A DNA stretch of 64,000 bases from Betaproteobacteria bacterium (GCA_009780885.1 WQZF01000002.1:1-64000), one strand, 5' to 3'; shown: positions 40,034-51,953, counted from the first letter of the stretch. The notes: generated by a model from the sequence alone, not told the origin. Translations and numbers: made by a program.

Positions 40034-40123
40034 CGTAGGATGGGTAGAGCGAAGCGAAACCCATCATTTCTCAACCTGGAATTGAAACCCCGATGGGTTT
40101 CGCTTCGCTCTACCCATCCTACG
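40034..40123. repeat. GCGAAGCGAAACCC inverted repeat, left flank of the DUF3800 gene
   Basis: Two perfectly complementary 32-bp arms (40034-40065 and 40092-40123; one begins CGTAGGATGGGTAGAGCGAA) enclose 26 bp. A near-identical copy in the same orientation lies at 41065-41156. Confidence 0.92.
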
Positions 40124-40137
40124 CACTTGAAAGTGCC

Positions 40138-40827
40138 TTATGCCCGGACATACAGGCCGTGTATTGTTCCGCCTTCGGAGTCAAAGCAGTTTTTGATAAT
40201 GTCGTAGAAAATAGAGTCATTATGCTCATAGAAACGAAAGAGCGCGTAAGCAACCAGATCGGCAAGCTGGATCAATCGCGATGCCTTTGAATCCAGGAAT
40301 ACCGGGACTTCAGCATAATTGCTCGTTTTGCCCCATTTATGCCCGACATACTTGAACTCGCGTGCAAGAGTCTGAATACGTTCCTCTGTTTTTGATTTAT
40401 CGAACAGCATAATGCCGCGTTGCGTATTCTTGTATTTGTTATGGAGACGTTTCAGAAACATGTCGAAACGGCTTGTGAGTTGCTCAAATGCGTGGACAAC
40501 CGGGTCTTCAGCAGAAAGAGAAGATTTTTTGACAACCGCCCCGAATAGTCGAATATCTGGCCCCCTTACCAGCTTGAGGGCATTTTGGATAGCGTTGATG
40601 CGTTCTGCTTGGGGATGTTTTCTCCAGACTTTATGCCCGGTACGCATCGGCGATCCGTGCAGTTCGATCGAATAGGGGTCGTCAGGGGCAAAACCGCATG
40701 CAATTTCATTAAGTTTCTGCTCAACCCAATGAACTTTCCTTTCGAAAACCGAAAGCCCGGCAAGAACAAAATATTGCTCTGAGGGGCTTGCTACCGAGCC
40801 GGATTCATCGACGTAAAGAAGGTACAT
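40138..40827 (-). CDS. DUF3800 domain protein
   Basis: A 229-residue protein of the DUF3800 family, predicted to have an RNase H-like fold. The acidic motif YVDESG (D7, E8) opens the domain, a central SIELHGSPMR and IMLFDKSKTEERI follow, and the C-terminal IQLADLVAYAL is characteristic. DUF3800 genes are common in mobile and defence contexts; no function is proven. Start ATG 40827 matches the family N-terminus; the frame is open to 40902. It stands alone between two near-identical direct repeats of about 90 bp. Confidence 0.8.
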   Translation of the reverse strand: MYLLYVDESGSVASPSEQYFVLAGLSVFERKVHWVEQKLNEIACGFAPDDPYSIELHGSPMRTGHKVWRKHPQAERINAIQNALKLVRGPDIRLFGAVVKKSSLSAEDPVVHAFEQLTSRFDMFLKRLHNKYKNTQRGIMLFDKSKTEERIQTLAREFKYVGHKWGKTSNYAEVPVFLDSKASRLIQLADLVAYALFRFYEHNDSIFYDIIKNCFDSEGGTIHGLYVRA

Positions 40828-41064
40828 TATGATCGGATGTGAAAACAGACCACCCGAAGGCGGTCTGCGAAAAGAGGTGAGCCAGGTGGGACATTCGCCC
40901 AAGGCACTACGAAAAAGTTAGCACACTCCCGACCCAGCTTTTTATTCTATCTTTCCATCCCATCAGCAATTTTGATATAAATCAAATTTTATTGGCATGC
41001 AGTTAGACCGAAAAATCCTTTTTGCATAAATAATTATTAACCCGGCCCATTAATATTCCAATTA

Positions 41065-41156
41065 CGTAGGATGGGTAGAGCGAAGCGAAACCCATCATTT
41101 CTCAACCTAGAATTGAAACCCCGATGGGTTTCGCTTCTCGCTCAATCCATCCTGCG
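41065..41156. repeat. GCGAAGCGAAACCC inverted repeat, right flank of the DUF3800 gene
   Basis: The left arm and spacer are almost identical to 40034-40091. The right arm has decayed (CGCTTCTCGCTCAATCCATC). The neighbouring 40828-41064 stretch is AT-rich without a gene. Confidence 0.88.
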
Positions 41157-41178
41157 CACTTCAAATTTACCCATCTGT

Positions 41179-41256
41179 ATTTTCTAAATTAGAATCAAGA
41201 ATTCTGTATCAAAAACCACTACAGTAGCGGAACATTATTTAAGTAATTTAGAAAAT
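41179..41256 (+). repeat. Oriented 78-bp AT-rich repeat, copy 6
   Basis: It starts ATTTTCTAAATTAGAATCAA and ends GTAATTTAGAAAAT, with centre CTACAGTAGCGGAACATTAT. It lies 28 bp beyond the ileS stop. Confidence 0.92.
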
Positions 41257-41283
41257 CAAATACCTCCGCACACCCCAATAATC

Positions 41284-44115
41284 TCAAACAAACTCCCGTG
41301 TTTCCCCCGGCAATCCCAGATTGGTGATGCACCGACCGCAAAGGGCAGGGTGTTCAGAATCCGAACCGACATCGGCGCGGTAGTGCCAGCAGCGTTCGCA
41401 TTTTTCGTGAGTGGAGGCAAAGGCTTCGATTTGCGTTGGCGTGCCTTCCGCGCCGGGGAGGAGGGTTGTTGCCGAGCAGATGAAGAGGAATTTGAGTTCG
41501 TCGCCGAGCGAGGCGAGGCGGGCGTGTTCTTCGCCGCTTGCGGTGAGGCGGACTTCGGCTTGCAGCGAGGAACCGATCTTGCCTTCCATGCGTTGCGCTT
41601 CGAGCGACTTGGCGACTTCGCCGCGCAGGACGCGCAGCGCGTTCCATTTTTTGAGCAGTTCCGCTTCGTCCGGGCAGGAGGGCGGTTCGTGCCAGGTGCG
41701 CAGCATGACCGAATCGTGTTCGTCGCCGGAAAGCGCGCGCCAGGCTTCTTCGGCGGTGAAGGAGAGCACCGGGGCCATGAGGCGGACGAAGCTTTGCGTG
41801 ATGTGCCACAACGCGCTTTGGGCGGAGCGCCGCGCGCGCGATTTTTGCGGCATGGTGTAGAGGCGGTCCTTCAGGATATCGAGGTAGAAGCCGCCCAGGT
41901 CTTCGGAACAGAAGGTTTGCAGCCGGTGCACGACGCGGTGGAATTCATAGGCGGCGTAATCGGCGGCGCATTGTTCCTGCAACTGGCGCGTCATCGCCAG
42001 CGCGTAACGGTCGATTTCGAGCCAGTCGGAAACCGGCAGCATGTCGGCGGCGGCATCGAAATCGGGGGCGCCGTCGAGGGTTCCGGCGCAGTTGGCGAGC
42101 AGGAAGCGCAAGGTGTTGCGGATGCGGCGGTAGGATTCGACGACCCGCTTCAGGATTTCGTCCGAAATCGCCAGTTCGCCGGAGTAGTCGGTGGCGGCGA
42201 CCCAAAGTCGCAGGATTTCCGCGCCCAGCGTGTCGGAAATCGCTTGTGGCGCGGTGGTGTTCTTCAGCGATTTCGACATCTTCCTGCCCTGGCCGTCGAC
42301 GGTGAAGCCGTGGGTCAGAAGCGCCTTGTAGGGCGCTTGTCCGTCGAGGACGCAGCCGGTCAACAGCGAACTCTGGAACCAGCCGCGATGCTGGTCGGAG
42401 CCTTCGAGATAAAGGTCGGCGGGGTAATCCTGTTCCGCGCCCGCCCTGCGCAGCACGGAAAGGTGGGTGACGCCGGAATCGAGCCAGACATCGAGGGTAT
42501 CGCTCATCTTTTCGTAATGCGCCGCCTCGTCGCCGAGCAATTCTTTCGCGTCGAGCGAGAACCAGGCTTCGATGCCTTGCTCTTCGACGCGCCGGGCGAC
42601 GGCTTCGATCAATTCCGGCGTGCGCGGATGCGGCATCCCGGTTTCCCGGTGCAGGAAAAAGGGCAGCGGCACGCCCCAGTTGCGCTGGCGCGAAACGCAC
42701 CAGTCGGGGCGCGTGCGGATCATGGCTTCGAGCCGGGCGCGGCCCCAGGCGGGGAAAAACTGCGTCGCGGTCACGGCGTTCTCGGCGATTTCGCGCAGCG
42801 TTGGCGCGTTTTCGTTCGCTCCTTGCCGGTGCTCCATGCCGATGAACCACTGCGTCGTGGCGCGGAAAATGATCGGCGTCTTGTGCCGCCAGCAGTGCGG
42901 ATAACTGTGCTGGATTTTTTCCTTGAAGAGCAGGGCGCCTGCGGCTTCCAGCGTGGCGATCACGAGCGGATTGGATTCCCAGACCGTCTTGCCTGCCAGC
43001 GGCGTGCCCGCAAGCGTCGGCGCCGCCGGAGTGAAGCGGCCCGCGCCGTCGACCACGGTGAGGGTTTCGATGCCGTACTGGCGGCAGATCAGATAATCGT
43101 CCATGCCGTGCGCCGGCGCGGTATGCACCAGGCCGGTGCCCGCATCGACGGTCACATGCAGGCCGAGCAACACGGGAACCGCGTCGTCCCGGAAAGGATG
43201 GCGCAAACGCAGCCCTTCGAGCGCGGCCCCCTTGCAGGTGCCGAGCGTATTTCCCGCCAGCCCGTAGCGGCCCAGGCAGGCTTCCTTCAACTCACGCGCG
43301 AGGATCAGGGCGCCCTTGGGCGTAGCGACGAGTTCGTATTCCATTTCAGGATGCGCCGTGACCGCCTGGTTCGAGGGCAAGGTCCAGGGCGTCGTCGTCC
43401 AGATCGGCGCGAAGGCGGCGGCGTCGATCCGTTCCAGACCGAAGGCGCGCGCCAGCTTCTGGCAATCCTCCGTTTTCACGGCGAAGGCCACGTCGATCGC
43501 GTCCGAAGTCTTTTCCTCGTGCTCCACTTCGGCCTCGGCGAGCGCGGAACCGCAATCGAGACACCAGTTGACCGGCTTCAATCCCTGATAGAGATAGCCC
43601 TTTTCGAGCATCCGGCCCAAGGCGCGGATTTCGTCGGCCTCGGTGCCAAAATTCATCGTCAGATAAGGGTTTTCCCATTCGCCGAGCACGCCGAGGCGGA
43701 TGAAATCGCGCCGTTGCCGTTCCACCTGTTCGGCGGCGAAGGCGCGGCACAACGCGCGCACCCGGTCGGCGGGAATATTCTTTCCGTGCTGTTTTTCGAT
43801 CTGGTGCTCGATCGGCAGACCGTGGCAATCCCAACCCGGCACGTAGGGCGCGTCGAACCCCGCAAGCGTTTTCGAGCGCACGACGATGTCCTTGAGAATC
43901 TTGTTGACCGCGTGGCCGAGGTGAATATCGCCGTTGGCATAGGGCGGGCCATCGTGCAGCATGAAGCGCGGACGGCCACGGCAGGCTTCGCGGATGCGCG
44001 CGTACAGCTTCTGCTCCTGCCATTGCCGCACCCATTGCGGCTCGCGCTTGGGCAAGTCGCCGCGCATCGGGAATGAGGGTTCGGGAAAATTCAGGGAATC
44101 TTTGTAGTCGGCCAT
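41284..44115 (-). CDS. ileS: Isoleucyl-tRNA synthetase
   Basis: A 943-residue class I aminoacyl-tRNA synthetase. The HIGH-type motif is DIHLGH, the KMSKS motif is intact in [10 protein letters not shown], and the C-terminal zinc knuckle CERCWHYRA...CGRC is present, as in the bacterial type 1 enzyme. The editing domain lies between ([14 protein letters not shown]). Start ATG 44115 matches the family ([12 protein letters not shown]); an ATG at 44148 would add 11 residues. It follows ribF as usual, but lspA, the common next gene, is absent. Confidence 0.96.
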   Translation of the reverse strand: MADYKDSLNFPEPSFPMRGDLPKREPQWVRQWQEQKLYARIREACRGRPRFMLHDGPPYANGDIHLGHAVNKILKDIVVRSKTLAGFDAPYVPGWDCHGLPIEHQIEKQHGKNIPADRVRALCRAFAAEQVERQRRDFIRLGVLGEWENPYLTMNFGTEADEIRALGRMLEKGYLYQGLKPVNWCLDCGSALAEAEVEHEEKTSDAIDVAFAVKTEDCQKLARAFGLERIDAAAFAPIWTTTPWTLPSNQAVTAHPEMEYELVATPKGALILARELKEACLGRYGLAGNTLGTCKGAALEGLRLRHPFRDDAVPVLLGLHVTVDAGTGLVHTAPAHGMDDYLICRQYGIETLTVVDGAGRFTPAAPTLAGTPLAGKTVWESNPLVIATLEAAGALLFKEKIQHSYPHCWRHKTPIIFRATTQWFIGMEHRQGANENAPTLREIAENAVTATQFFPAWGRARLEAMIRTRPDWCVSRQRNWGVPLPFFLHRETGMPHPRTPELIEAVARRVEEQGIEAWFSLDAKELLGDEAAHYEKMSDTLDVWLDSGVTHLSVLRRAGAEQDYPADLYLEGSDQHRGWFQSSLLTGCVLDGQAPYKALLTHGFTVDGQGRKMSKSLKNTTAPQAISDTLGAEILRLWVAATDYSGELAISDEILKRVVESYRRIRNTLRFLLANCAGTLDGAPDFDAAADMLPVSDWLEIDRYALAMTRQLQEQCAADYAAYEFHRVVHRLQTFCSEDLGGFYLDILKDRLYTMPQKSRARRSAQSALWHITQSFVRLMAPVLSFTAEEAWRALSGDEHDSVMLRTWHEPPSCPDEAELLKKWNALRVLRGEVAKSLEAQRMEGKIGSSLQAEVRLTASGEEHARLASLGDELKFLFICSATTLLPGAEGTPTQIEAFASTHEKCERCWHYRADVGSDSEHPALCGRCITNLGLPGETREFV

Positions 44116-44140
44116 GATCTTTGGTTTTGTCGGGAGAAAT

Positions 44141-45097
44141 TTATACACGGAAATAGCGGCGGGCGTCTTCCACGTCGCGGGCGATCTGCGCCTTCAACGC
44201 GGCGAGATCCGGAAACTTCATTTCGTCGCGCAGCTTGTGCAGCAGGCGGACATTGAGATGCGCGCCGTAAATGGCGCGGTCGAAATCGAACAGATGCACT
44301 TCGAGCACTGGCCGCGTCGTCTTCCGGTCCAGACTCGGGCGGTAGCCGAGATTGGCGACGCCGGGCAACGGAAGAGGGTGCCCGCCTTCTTCCAGCCCGG
44401 TCACTTCGACGACGAAAACCCCGGCAAAGGGCGAGCGCTCGTGCTTCATGTGAATATTCGCGGTCGGAAAACCCAGTTGCCGCCCCAGACTCGCGCCTCT
44501 CACGACGCGCCCGCAAAGCACATAAGGCCGCCCCAGAAGCCGGGAAGCGCCTTCGAGATCGCCCTCGGCAAGCGCGAGACGTACCGCCGAACTGGAGACG
44601 CGCGCGCCGCCGACGGTCACTTCAGGCAGCGCCTCGACGGTGAATCCCGCATCCGCGCCCGCGCGTTCGAGCAGCGCGAAATCGCCGCGACGATCCGCGC
44701 CAAAACGGAAATCGTCGCCGACGATCAAATGCTTGACCCGCAAGGCGCGCACCAAAATGCGGGAGATGAATTCCTCTGCCGAAAGCGCCGCGAACGCGGC
44801 ATTGAAACGGCAGACGCAAGTCACCTCCACCGCATCGGCGGCGATCAGTTCCAGCTTTTCGCGCAAGGAAGAAAGCCGCGCCGGCGTGGTCTGCGGCGTG
44901 AAATATTCGCGCGGATGCGGCTCGAAAGTCAGCACGGCGGAACGCAGCCTTTGCGCCTCGTCGCCGCCCGCTTGCGCCGCAACTTCGCGCAAACGCGCGA
45001 GCAGGGCGTGATGACCGCGATGCACACCGTCGAAATTACCGATCGTCAGCACGGTAGGCCAGGGAAGAGGGCGCGAAGCGCCGCGCAGGACATACAT
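44141..45097 (-). CDS. ribF: Bifunctional riboflavin kinase / FAD synthetase
   Basis: A 318-residue enzyme making FMN and then FAD. The N-terminal FAD-synthetase domain has the nucleotidyltransferase motif [16 protein letters not shown] (residues about 18-33). The C-terminal riboflavin kinase domain has [11 protein letters not shown] and the GVFVVEV strand, ending with the [17 protein letters not shown] family signature. It lies upstream of ileS on the same strand, with a 25-bp gap to the chosen ileS start. Confidence 0.95.
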   Translation of the reverse strand: MYVLRGASRPLPWPTVLTIGNFDGVHRGHHALLARLREVAAQAGGDEAQRLRSAVLTFEPHPREYFTPQTTPARLSSLREKLELIAADAVEVTCVCRFNAAFAALSAEEFISRILVRALRVKHLIVGDDFRFGADRRGDFALLERAGADAGFTVEALPEVTVGGARVSSSAVRLALAEGDLEGASRLLGRPYVLCGRVVRGASLGRQLGFPTANIHMKHERSPFAGVFVVEVTGLEEGGHPLPLPGVANLGYRPSLDRKTTRPVLEVHLFDFDRAIYGAHLNVRLLHKLRDEMKFPDLAALKAQIARDVEDARRYFRV

Positions 45098-45194
45098 AAG
45101 AAGGAAAAAGGAGAAAAAGCTTTAAATTATATAGCGGCGCTTTCCAAAATGCCCCATTTTGGGTGAAGCGCAGATTCCCCAAGCAAGGCTTGGA

Positions 45195-45887
45195 TCAACA
45201 AGCGGTTTTTCCCGCTGACGGATTCGCGTAGTTCATCAACATCACCACTCCTGCGTATCCTGCAAGCCATTCTCCAATACCGTTGTGGCGGGTAGCGCTG
45301 AGGTTTTCCAGGGCGAGCACCGTACCTTTCGGGAGCAGGGGATGCGCTTCTGCGACGATGAGAACCCCGGAGCCGGAAACCGGCGCTTCAAGCGCGAGCA
45401 TGTTGTCGATTTCCTCGAACGGCAATACGAATTTATGACGATCGAGCGCCAGTTTGACCAGGCTCGTGGAAAATACCGGAAGACCTTCCGGCGTTCCGTT
45501 TTCCCGCCCCCAACTTTCCCATTCTCTGCGCAACTGCTCGCTCAAGGGCGGATCGTAACGGCAGGAGGGTTTCAGTTCCGAAATCCGGACGAAGTCGTTG
45601 CGGCAATCCGGTTCGCTCCAGCCGATGCCGTCGCTGAGCGCATAAAAGCCTTTCAACTCATCCGGGAGCGTCGTGCCAAGCCGTTGTTCCGCATCCGCAA
45701 TTTCCGAAGCGGAAGCGGGGGAGCGCATCAGGGGAAAGGGTGCGTCCGGGTCGGAAGACATCACATCCAGCCATTTCGGAAGAAACTCCGGAAGAGGCAG
45801 CCGCGCCAATGCGTTTTCCTTTTTTCTGGTTTGTTTGACAGCAAAAACCGTTTTCGCAAGCACGCGCAGGAATGTAAAAAATCCCAT
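45195..45887 (-). CDS. SMI1/KNR4 (SUKH) family protein
   Basis: A 230-residue protein with a basic N-terminus and a SUKH-type domain from about residue 60 (ASEIADAEQRLGTTLPDELKGFYALSDGIGW, the defining segment). In bacteria many such proteins are immunity factors against polymorphic toxins. No toxin gene is adjacent, so a stand-alone role is equally possible. Neighbours are ribF downstream and the J-domain protein upstream. Confidence 0.75.
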   Translation of the reverse strand: MGFFTFLRVLAKTVFAVKQTRKKENALARLPLPEFLPKWLDVMSSDPDAPFPLMRSPASASEIADAEQRLGTTLPDELKGFYALSDGIGWSEPDCRNDFVRISELKPSCRYDPPLSEQLRREWESWGRENGTPEGLPVFSTSLVKLALDRHKFVLPFEEIDNMLALEAPVSGSGVLIVAEAHPLLPKGTVLALENLSATRHNGIGEWLAGYAGVVMLMNYANPSAGKTAC

Positions 45888-45934
45888 TTTCTTTTCCCTC
45901 GATCGTCATGAACACAAGGCGCCGAAAGTTTTAC

Positions 45935-46852
45935 TCAAGCAATTTGCGTCTCGCCGGAATCCAGTTTTTTATCATATTCCGTCTTTTGTTTCGGATCAGA
46001 GAGCACGCTGTGGGCTTCGTTCAACATCTTGAACATGCGCTCGGCTTCTTCCCGGTTTCCGGGATTCTTGTCGGGGTGCCACCTCTGCGCCAGATAACGG
46101 AAAGCGCCCTGGATGACCTCCGGGCCGGCCTTTCTGCTGATTTGCAGAAGATCGTAATAATTCGGGGCGGGGCGCTTCCGCGCTGCTTTCCGGGGCGCAT
46201 CCGAAGAACGCCGCTGCGGGGTTGCGTTGACGTTGTAGCGCACGATGTCCTGAAAATCCTCTTTCATGAAATTGCTGGCGACGAAAAAACCGATCAACGC
46301 GCCGGGAATCGCGCCGCTGATCAGGAAGCCGCCGATCCCGCCAATTTCAAAAAGGGATCCGATGAGCGCGCCGGCAATTCCCCATCCCCAGGCAAAACGC
46401 CGCCGACGGTCGCGCCAGCGTCGCGTCCAGCGAAAGCGCACATGCAGCATCCACCAGATCAGGAGCGGCACGAAAAGGATCAGGAATTTCCAGAGGAGCC
46501 TGTTTTTCCACAGAGGACCGAAATTGATTTTCTCCCAGTCGAGACTCCAGTTCTCGAACCAGCTCGTCTCCTTTTCGGGAGATGGAGCGAAGAAGTAAAC
46601 GGGATTTTCTTCTTCCGTCTTCGGCGGGGGCGTGGGCTCCGGATTCCATGTGCCCGGCATTCGCTCCGCACCGGGACCGCAATCCCGGTCGGAATACTGC
46701 GTCGTTCCATTGCTCTGGCATTTATAGACCTGCGCTTCCGCCACAGGAGAAAAGCTCAGGATCAGCCCCGTGCCGAGCGAAAACAGAAACTTCAGGAAAT
46801 TCCCGCCCGCGTGGCGTTTTGCAGCGAGCTTATGGATAGTGGGGTGTTTCAT
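45935..46852 (-). CDS. Membrane protein with DUF4124-like segment and C-terminal J domain
   Basis: A 305-residue protein. A hydrophobic signal (LKFLFSLGTGLILSFSPVAEA) precedes a DUF4124-like stretch (QVYKCQSNGTTQYSDRDCG). Then come a membrane helix (LWKFLILFVPLLIWWML), a basic loop, and a glycine-rich hydrophobic pair (about residues 160-200). The C-terminal J domain begins NYYDLLQISRKAG and contains the HPD triad (QRWHPDKNPGN). The J domain should stimulate an Hsp70 ATPase. The combination is unusual. Start ATG 46852 was chosen for the signal peptide. Confidence 0.72.
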   Translation of the reverse strand: MKHPTIHKLAAKRHAGGNFLKFLFSLGTGLILSFSPVAEAQVYKCQSNGTTQYSDRDCGPGAERMPGTWNPEPTPPPKTEEENPVYFFAPSPEKETSWFENWSLDWEKINFGPLWKNRLLWKFLILFVPLLIWWMLHVRFRWTRRWRDRRRRFAWGWGIAGALIGSLFEIGGIGGFLISGAIPGALIGFFVASNFMKEDFQDIVRYNVNATPQRRSSDAPRKAARKRPAPNYYDLLQISRKAGPEVIQGAFRYLAQRWHPDKNPGNREEAERMFKMLNEAHSVLSDPKQKTEYDKKLDSGETQIA

Positions 46853-46995
46853 TGGCGGGGATTTTTTCCCGGATGGCAAGCGCAAAAAATACTTTCTATC
46901 CCTAAAAGGCGTGGAACGCAAGCAGCGGTTTTGATTCAAGTGCGTATACTTTTACCCTCTCCCCCAGCCCTTCTCCCGCAAGCGGGCGAGGGGAA

Positions 46996-47042
46996 CTCCC
47001 ACCGGCGCTTCGCGCCACCTCCCTCGAAGAGGAAGGCTTGAT
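46996..47042 (-). repeat. AGGGAGGTGGCGCG repeat family member, reversed
   Basis: On the minus strand: TCAAGCCTTCCTCTTCGAGG then GAGGTGGCGCGAAGCGCCGG. The same family as 31472 and 39934 but in opposite orientation. Confidence 0.78.
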
Positions 47043-47058
47043 ATGATTTTTCGATGAA

Positions 47059-47136
47059 ATTTTCTAAATTACTGTAATAATTCTTTGATAAAAATCACTA
47101 CAGTAGCGAAACATTCTTTAAGTAAATTTAGAAAAT
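47059..47136 (+). repeat. Oriented 78-bp AT-rich repeat, copy 7
   Basis: It starts ATTTTCTAAATTACTGTAAT and ends AGTAAATTTAGAAAAT, with centre CTACAGTAGCGAAACATTCT. It is nearly identical to copy 9. It lies between two minus-strand genes. Confidence 0.95.
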
Positions 47137-47142
47137 TGTCTG

Positions 47143-47690
47143 CTACCGCAGTTGGCTGCGCGTGGGCTGAGGGAGATCTTCCGGATGGGAAGAGATGGAA
47201 GGAGATTTTCCATTTTCCTTCGGGGGCAGTTGTTTGCAAACCGCTTCCAGCAAACCCTTGGAGGCGTCTTCGATCATGTCGAGGACGAGGTCGAAGCTGT
47301 GGCCGAGGCTGTAGTAGGGGTCGGGAACTTCGGTGTCGTCGAAGCTGCGGGCATATTGCATGAAAGGCTCGATGCGGGCGTGATGGCTCGTGGGACACAT
47401 GCGGCGCAGGGCTTCGAGATTGTTGCGGTCCATCGCCAGGATCATGTCGAAATATTCGAGATCCTGCGGAGCCGCCTTGCGCGCGCGGAGGTTGGAGAGG
47501 TCGTAGCCGCGTCCCGCTGCCGCACGCTGCGTGCGCGCATCCGGGGGTTCGCCGGCATGGTAGCCGTGCGTTCCGGCGGAATCGACTTCGATCTCCCTTT
47601 CCAGGCCGCGCTGGCGCAGGAGGTGGCGGAATACGCCTTCCGCCGTGGGGGAGCGGCAGATGTTTCCCATGCAGACAAAGAGGATTTTGA

Positions 47691-47694
<4 letters not shown>
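47143..47694 (-). CDS. Low molecular weight protein-tyrosine phosphatase
   Basis: A 183-residue enzyme with the catalytic P-loop CMGNICRS (C8, R14) near the N-terminus and the general-acid motif DPYY near residue 125. Typical length is about 155; the extra 25 residues are a Ser/Pro-rich tail ending at repeat-adjacent DNA. Its ATG overlaps the stop of uvrB by four bases, so the two are probably cotranscribed. Substrate is unknown; related enzymes act on exopolysaccharide kinases or arsenate. Confidence 0.9.
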
Positions 47695-49799
<2,105 letters not shown>

Positions 49800-49949
49800 G
49801 ATAAAATCATGGATTGTCTGACGAGGGCTGCGGGATATTCGGCAGGGCGTCCTTGGGCGCCGTCTCCCGAAACCTTCCACAGGCACCTGGAAAACCGCCC
49901 GGAGACAAGCGAATCAATCACAGGGTGTCCATGGATGCCAGGCGCAACT

Positions 49950-50116
49950 TAAGGATACTCTGAACAAGTCACCGCGCCGCGCGCATCTGCGGAATTGGGC
50001 GGTCTGCGGCGTTGCAAATCCTCGCCATAGCGACGGCTATGGCTGTGGTTTGCGCCTTGCATCCCATCCCAATCCGCAGCGCGCGCTTACCGCTCGACTT
50101 GTTCAGAGTATCCTTA
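49950..50116 (+). repeat. 167-bp element with perfect 21-bp inverted ends
   Basis: The left end TAAGGATACTCTGAACAAGT (49950-) and the right end 50096-50116 are exact complements over 21 bp. The interior is GC-rich with nested hairpins (CCATAGCGACGGCTATGG) and carries no gene. Related fragments occur at 13716-13790 and 31535-31566. The right end stops at the first base of an in-frame ATG at 50116. Confidence 0.85.
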
Positions 50117-50133
50117 TGTTTGGAGTTGAAAAA

Positions 50134-51855
50134 ATGACTTCGAAGAATAACCCCGCAACCCAAAAAACACCATTCCGGCGGTTGCCAGGCTCCGGCAGGA
50201 TTGCCGCGCGCTTTCGCAATATCAATATCATACTGTTTCTGTTGGCATTTTTCATAATGACAGCGGTGATGTTGGCAGCATTTAACGATGTCATACGGAC
50301 GATCTCTTCTGACTATGCCAGACGCTATGCCGCCAGTTCTGCAGAGGCGCTCAGTGCCCATATTTCCAAGGAACTTGACCTTATGGCCAAGGTGGCCCAT
50401 TCCAGCGCTGTCATTGAATGGATGGCCGATGAGGAGAACAATGAGAAAAAGCTCCTCGCCCATGAGGAAATGTCGGATATCATAAGTTTGCTATATAGTA
50501 ATAATTTATATATTGGCCTGGAAAGGACGCGGCACGAATATAAGGTTGAAAAAGGTTATACCGTAGAGAATATCAAGCCATTCACTGTGTTGGATAAAAA
50601 TAACAAGGATGACGCCTGGTATTTTGAGGTTATCGAATCGGATAAAGATTATACGCTCAGCGTGGACATAGATCGCGTGCTGCAAAAAAAACGGCTCTGG
50701 ATCGATTACAAGGTTTTCAAGGATGGCGTTACGCTTGGATTGATTTGCACCGGACTGGAGTTTTCCCATGTGGTCCAGGAACTCTTTTCCCAATATGGAA
50801 AACATGATATGCGCGGTTTCATTATTGATGAAAAAGGAATCATCAATATGGACAGTTCCCTGATGGAAAAGAAAGAGTTTTCAGATCATGATTCCAGGGT
50901 CCGGATCGAGGAAGTGATTTCCGATCCGGTTTTTCTCGCGGCCATCCAATCGCATCTGGGCGGAATCAATGGTTACTTCAAGGGGGCGATCGAAGCCGAG
51001 GTCATAAGATCGCCTTCCGGACAGTACCGCTATATGACGATAGCGCCCATCCGGTTTACAAACTGGTCGGCAGTCATTCTCTACGACTCTTCAAGCTTGC
51101 TCAACATGTCGTTGTTTATACCGGTTTCTGCAATAATGCTTGCCCTGCTGATTGGCTTCGCCCTGGCTACCAATGCCGTCGGCTATCGCCTTATATTCCT
51201 GCCGCTGGGTAAATTGGAACGCAGCCTGGCGCGGTTGAAGGAAAACAAGGGAGAGCAGGTTTATGGCATCGAACGGAATGATGAGTTGGGAAGCCTTGCA
51301 CACACGATCCAGGATTTGTTTACAAAAGCGAACCGTGACGCGCTGACAGGCATCTATAACAGGCGGTTCATGGAAAACAGTTTGCAGCATGCCATGGCAT
51401 TGCTGTCCCGCTCGAACAGTTTTATGAGCGTATTCATGCTCGATGTGGATTTTTTCAAAAAGTATAACGATACATATGGCCATGAACAGGGTGATGTCTG
51501 CCTGAAAGCGGTTGCGCAGGTTTTGGCCGGCAGTATAACAAGGGCGAATGACTTCGTGGCCAGGTATGGAGGTGAGGAATTCGCAGTCGTATTACCCAAC
51601 ACCGATGCGGCCGGCGCGCGCATGATTGCGGAAAAGTTGCTCAATAATGTGCGGGATTTGAAGATGGATCATGCCGAAAGCATTGCCGCGCCATATGTCA
51701 CTGTCTCGATCGGTGTGGCGACAGGGCAGGTCATGCACATGCAGCGCTGGGAAGATTATTTGAAGCGTGCGGACGAAGCGCTGTATATGTCGAAGCAAAA
51801 TGGACGGGACCGATATACGCATCTTGATTTTACCGATCGTTTAGAACAAACTTGA
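50134..51855 (+). CDS. Membrane diguanylate cyclase with periplasmic sensor region
   Basis: A 573-residue signalling protein. The order is membrane helix 1 (about 31-53), a periplasmic Cache-like sensor region (about 55-315), membrane helix 2 (about 322-346), a HAMP-like linker and a GGDEF domain (about 400-560). The catalytic loop is RYGGEEF (GGEEF 479-483). The inhibitory I-site RxxD (R470, D473) is intact, so it should make c-di-GMP under product inhibition. GGAG eight bases before ATG 50134 supports this start; ATG 50116 is possible. It separates uvrB from the aminotransferase gene. Confidence 0.9.
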   Translation: MTSKNNPATQKTPFRRLPGSGRIAARFRNINIILFLLAFFIMTAVMLAAFNDVIRTISSDYARRYAASSAEALSAHISKELDLMAKVAHSSAVIEWMADEENNEKKLLAHEEMSDIISLLYSNNLYIGLERTRHEYKVEKGYTVENIKPFTVLDKNNKDDAWYFEVIESDKDYTLSVDIDRVLQKKRLWIDYKVFKDGVTLGLICTGLEFSHVVQELFSQYGKHDMRGFIIDEKGIINMDSSLMEKKEFSDHDSRVRIEEVISDPVFLAAIQSHLGGINGYFKGAIEAEVIRSPSGQYRYMTIAPIRFTNWSAVILYDSSSLLNMSLFIPVSAIMLALLIGFALATNAVGYRLIFLPLGKLERSLARLKENKGEQVYGIERNDELGSLAHTIQDLFTKANRDALTGIYNRRFMENSLQHAMALLSRSNSFMSVFMLDVDFFKKYNDTYGHEQGDVCLKAVAQVLAGSITRANDFVARYGGEEFAVVLPNTDAAGARMIAEKLLNNVRDLKMDHAESIAAPYVTVSIGVATGQVMHMQRWEDYLKRADEALYMSKQNGRDRYTHLDFTDRLEQT

Positions 51856-51953
51856 CCGCTTTTTCCTGAAGGGCTTGCGGGCAAGGAGACTTCACTCCAG
51901 TCTCGCGCCGGCCCAGGGTTCTTCCATATTTTTTCCTCTTCAACGGAGTTCTT

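Noticed and set aside
37645..40074. An 809-codon minus-strand frame opposite pilY1
   Set aside because: Shadow of the pilY1 propeller coding; no protein-like motifs.
41350..44076. A 908-codon open frame opposite ileS
   Set aside because: The ileS reading contains all catalytic motifs; the opposite frame has none and low-complexity composition.
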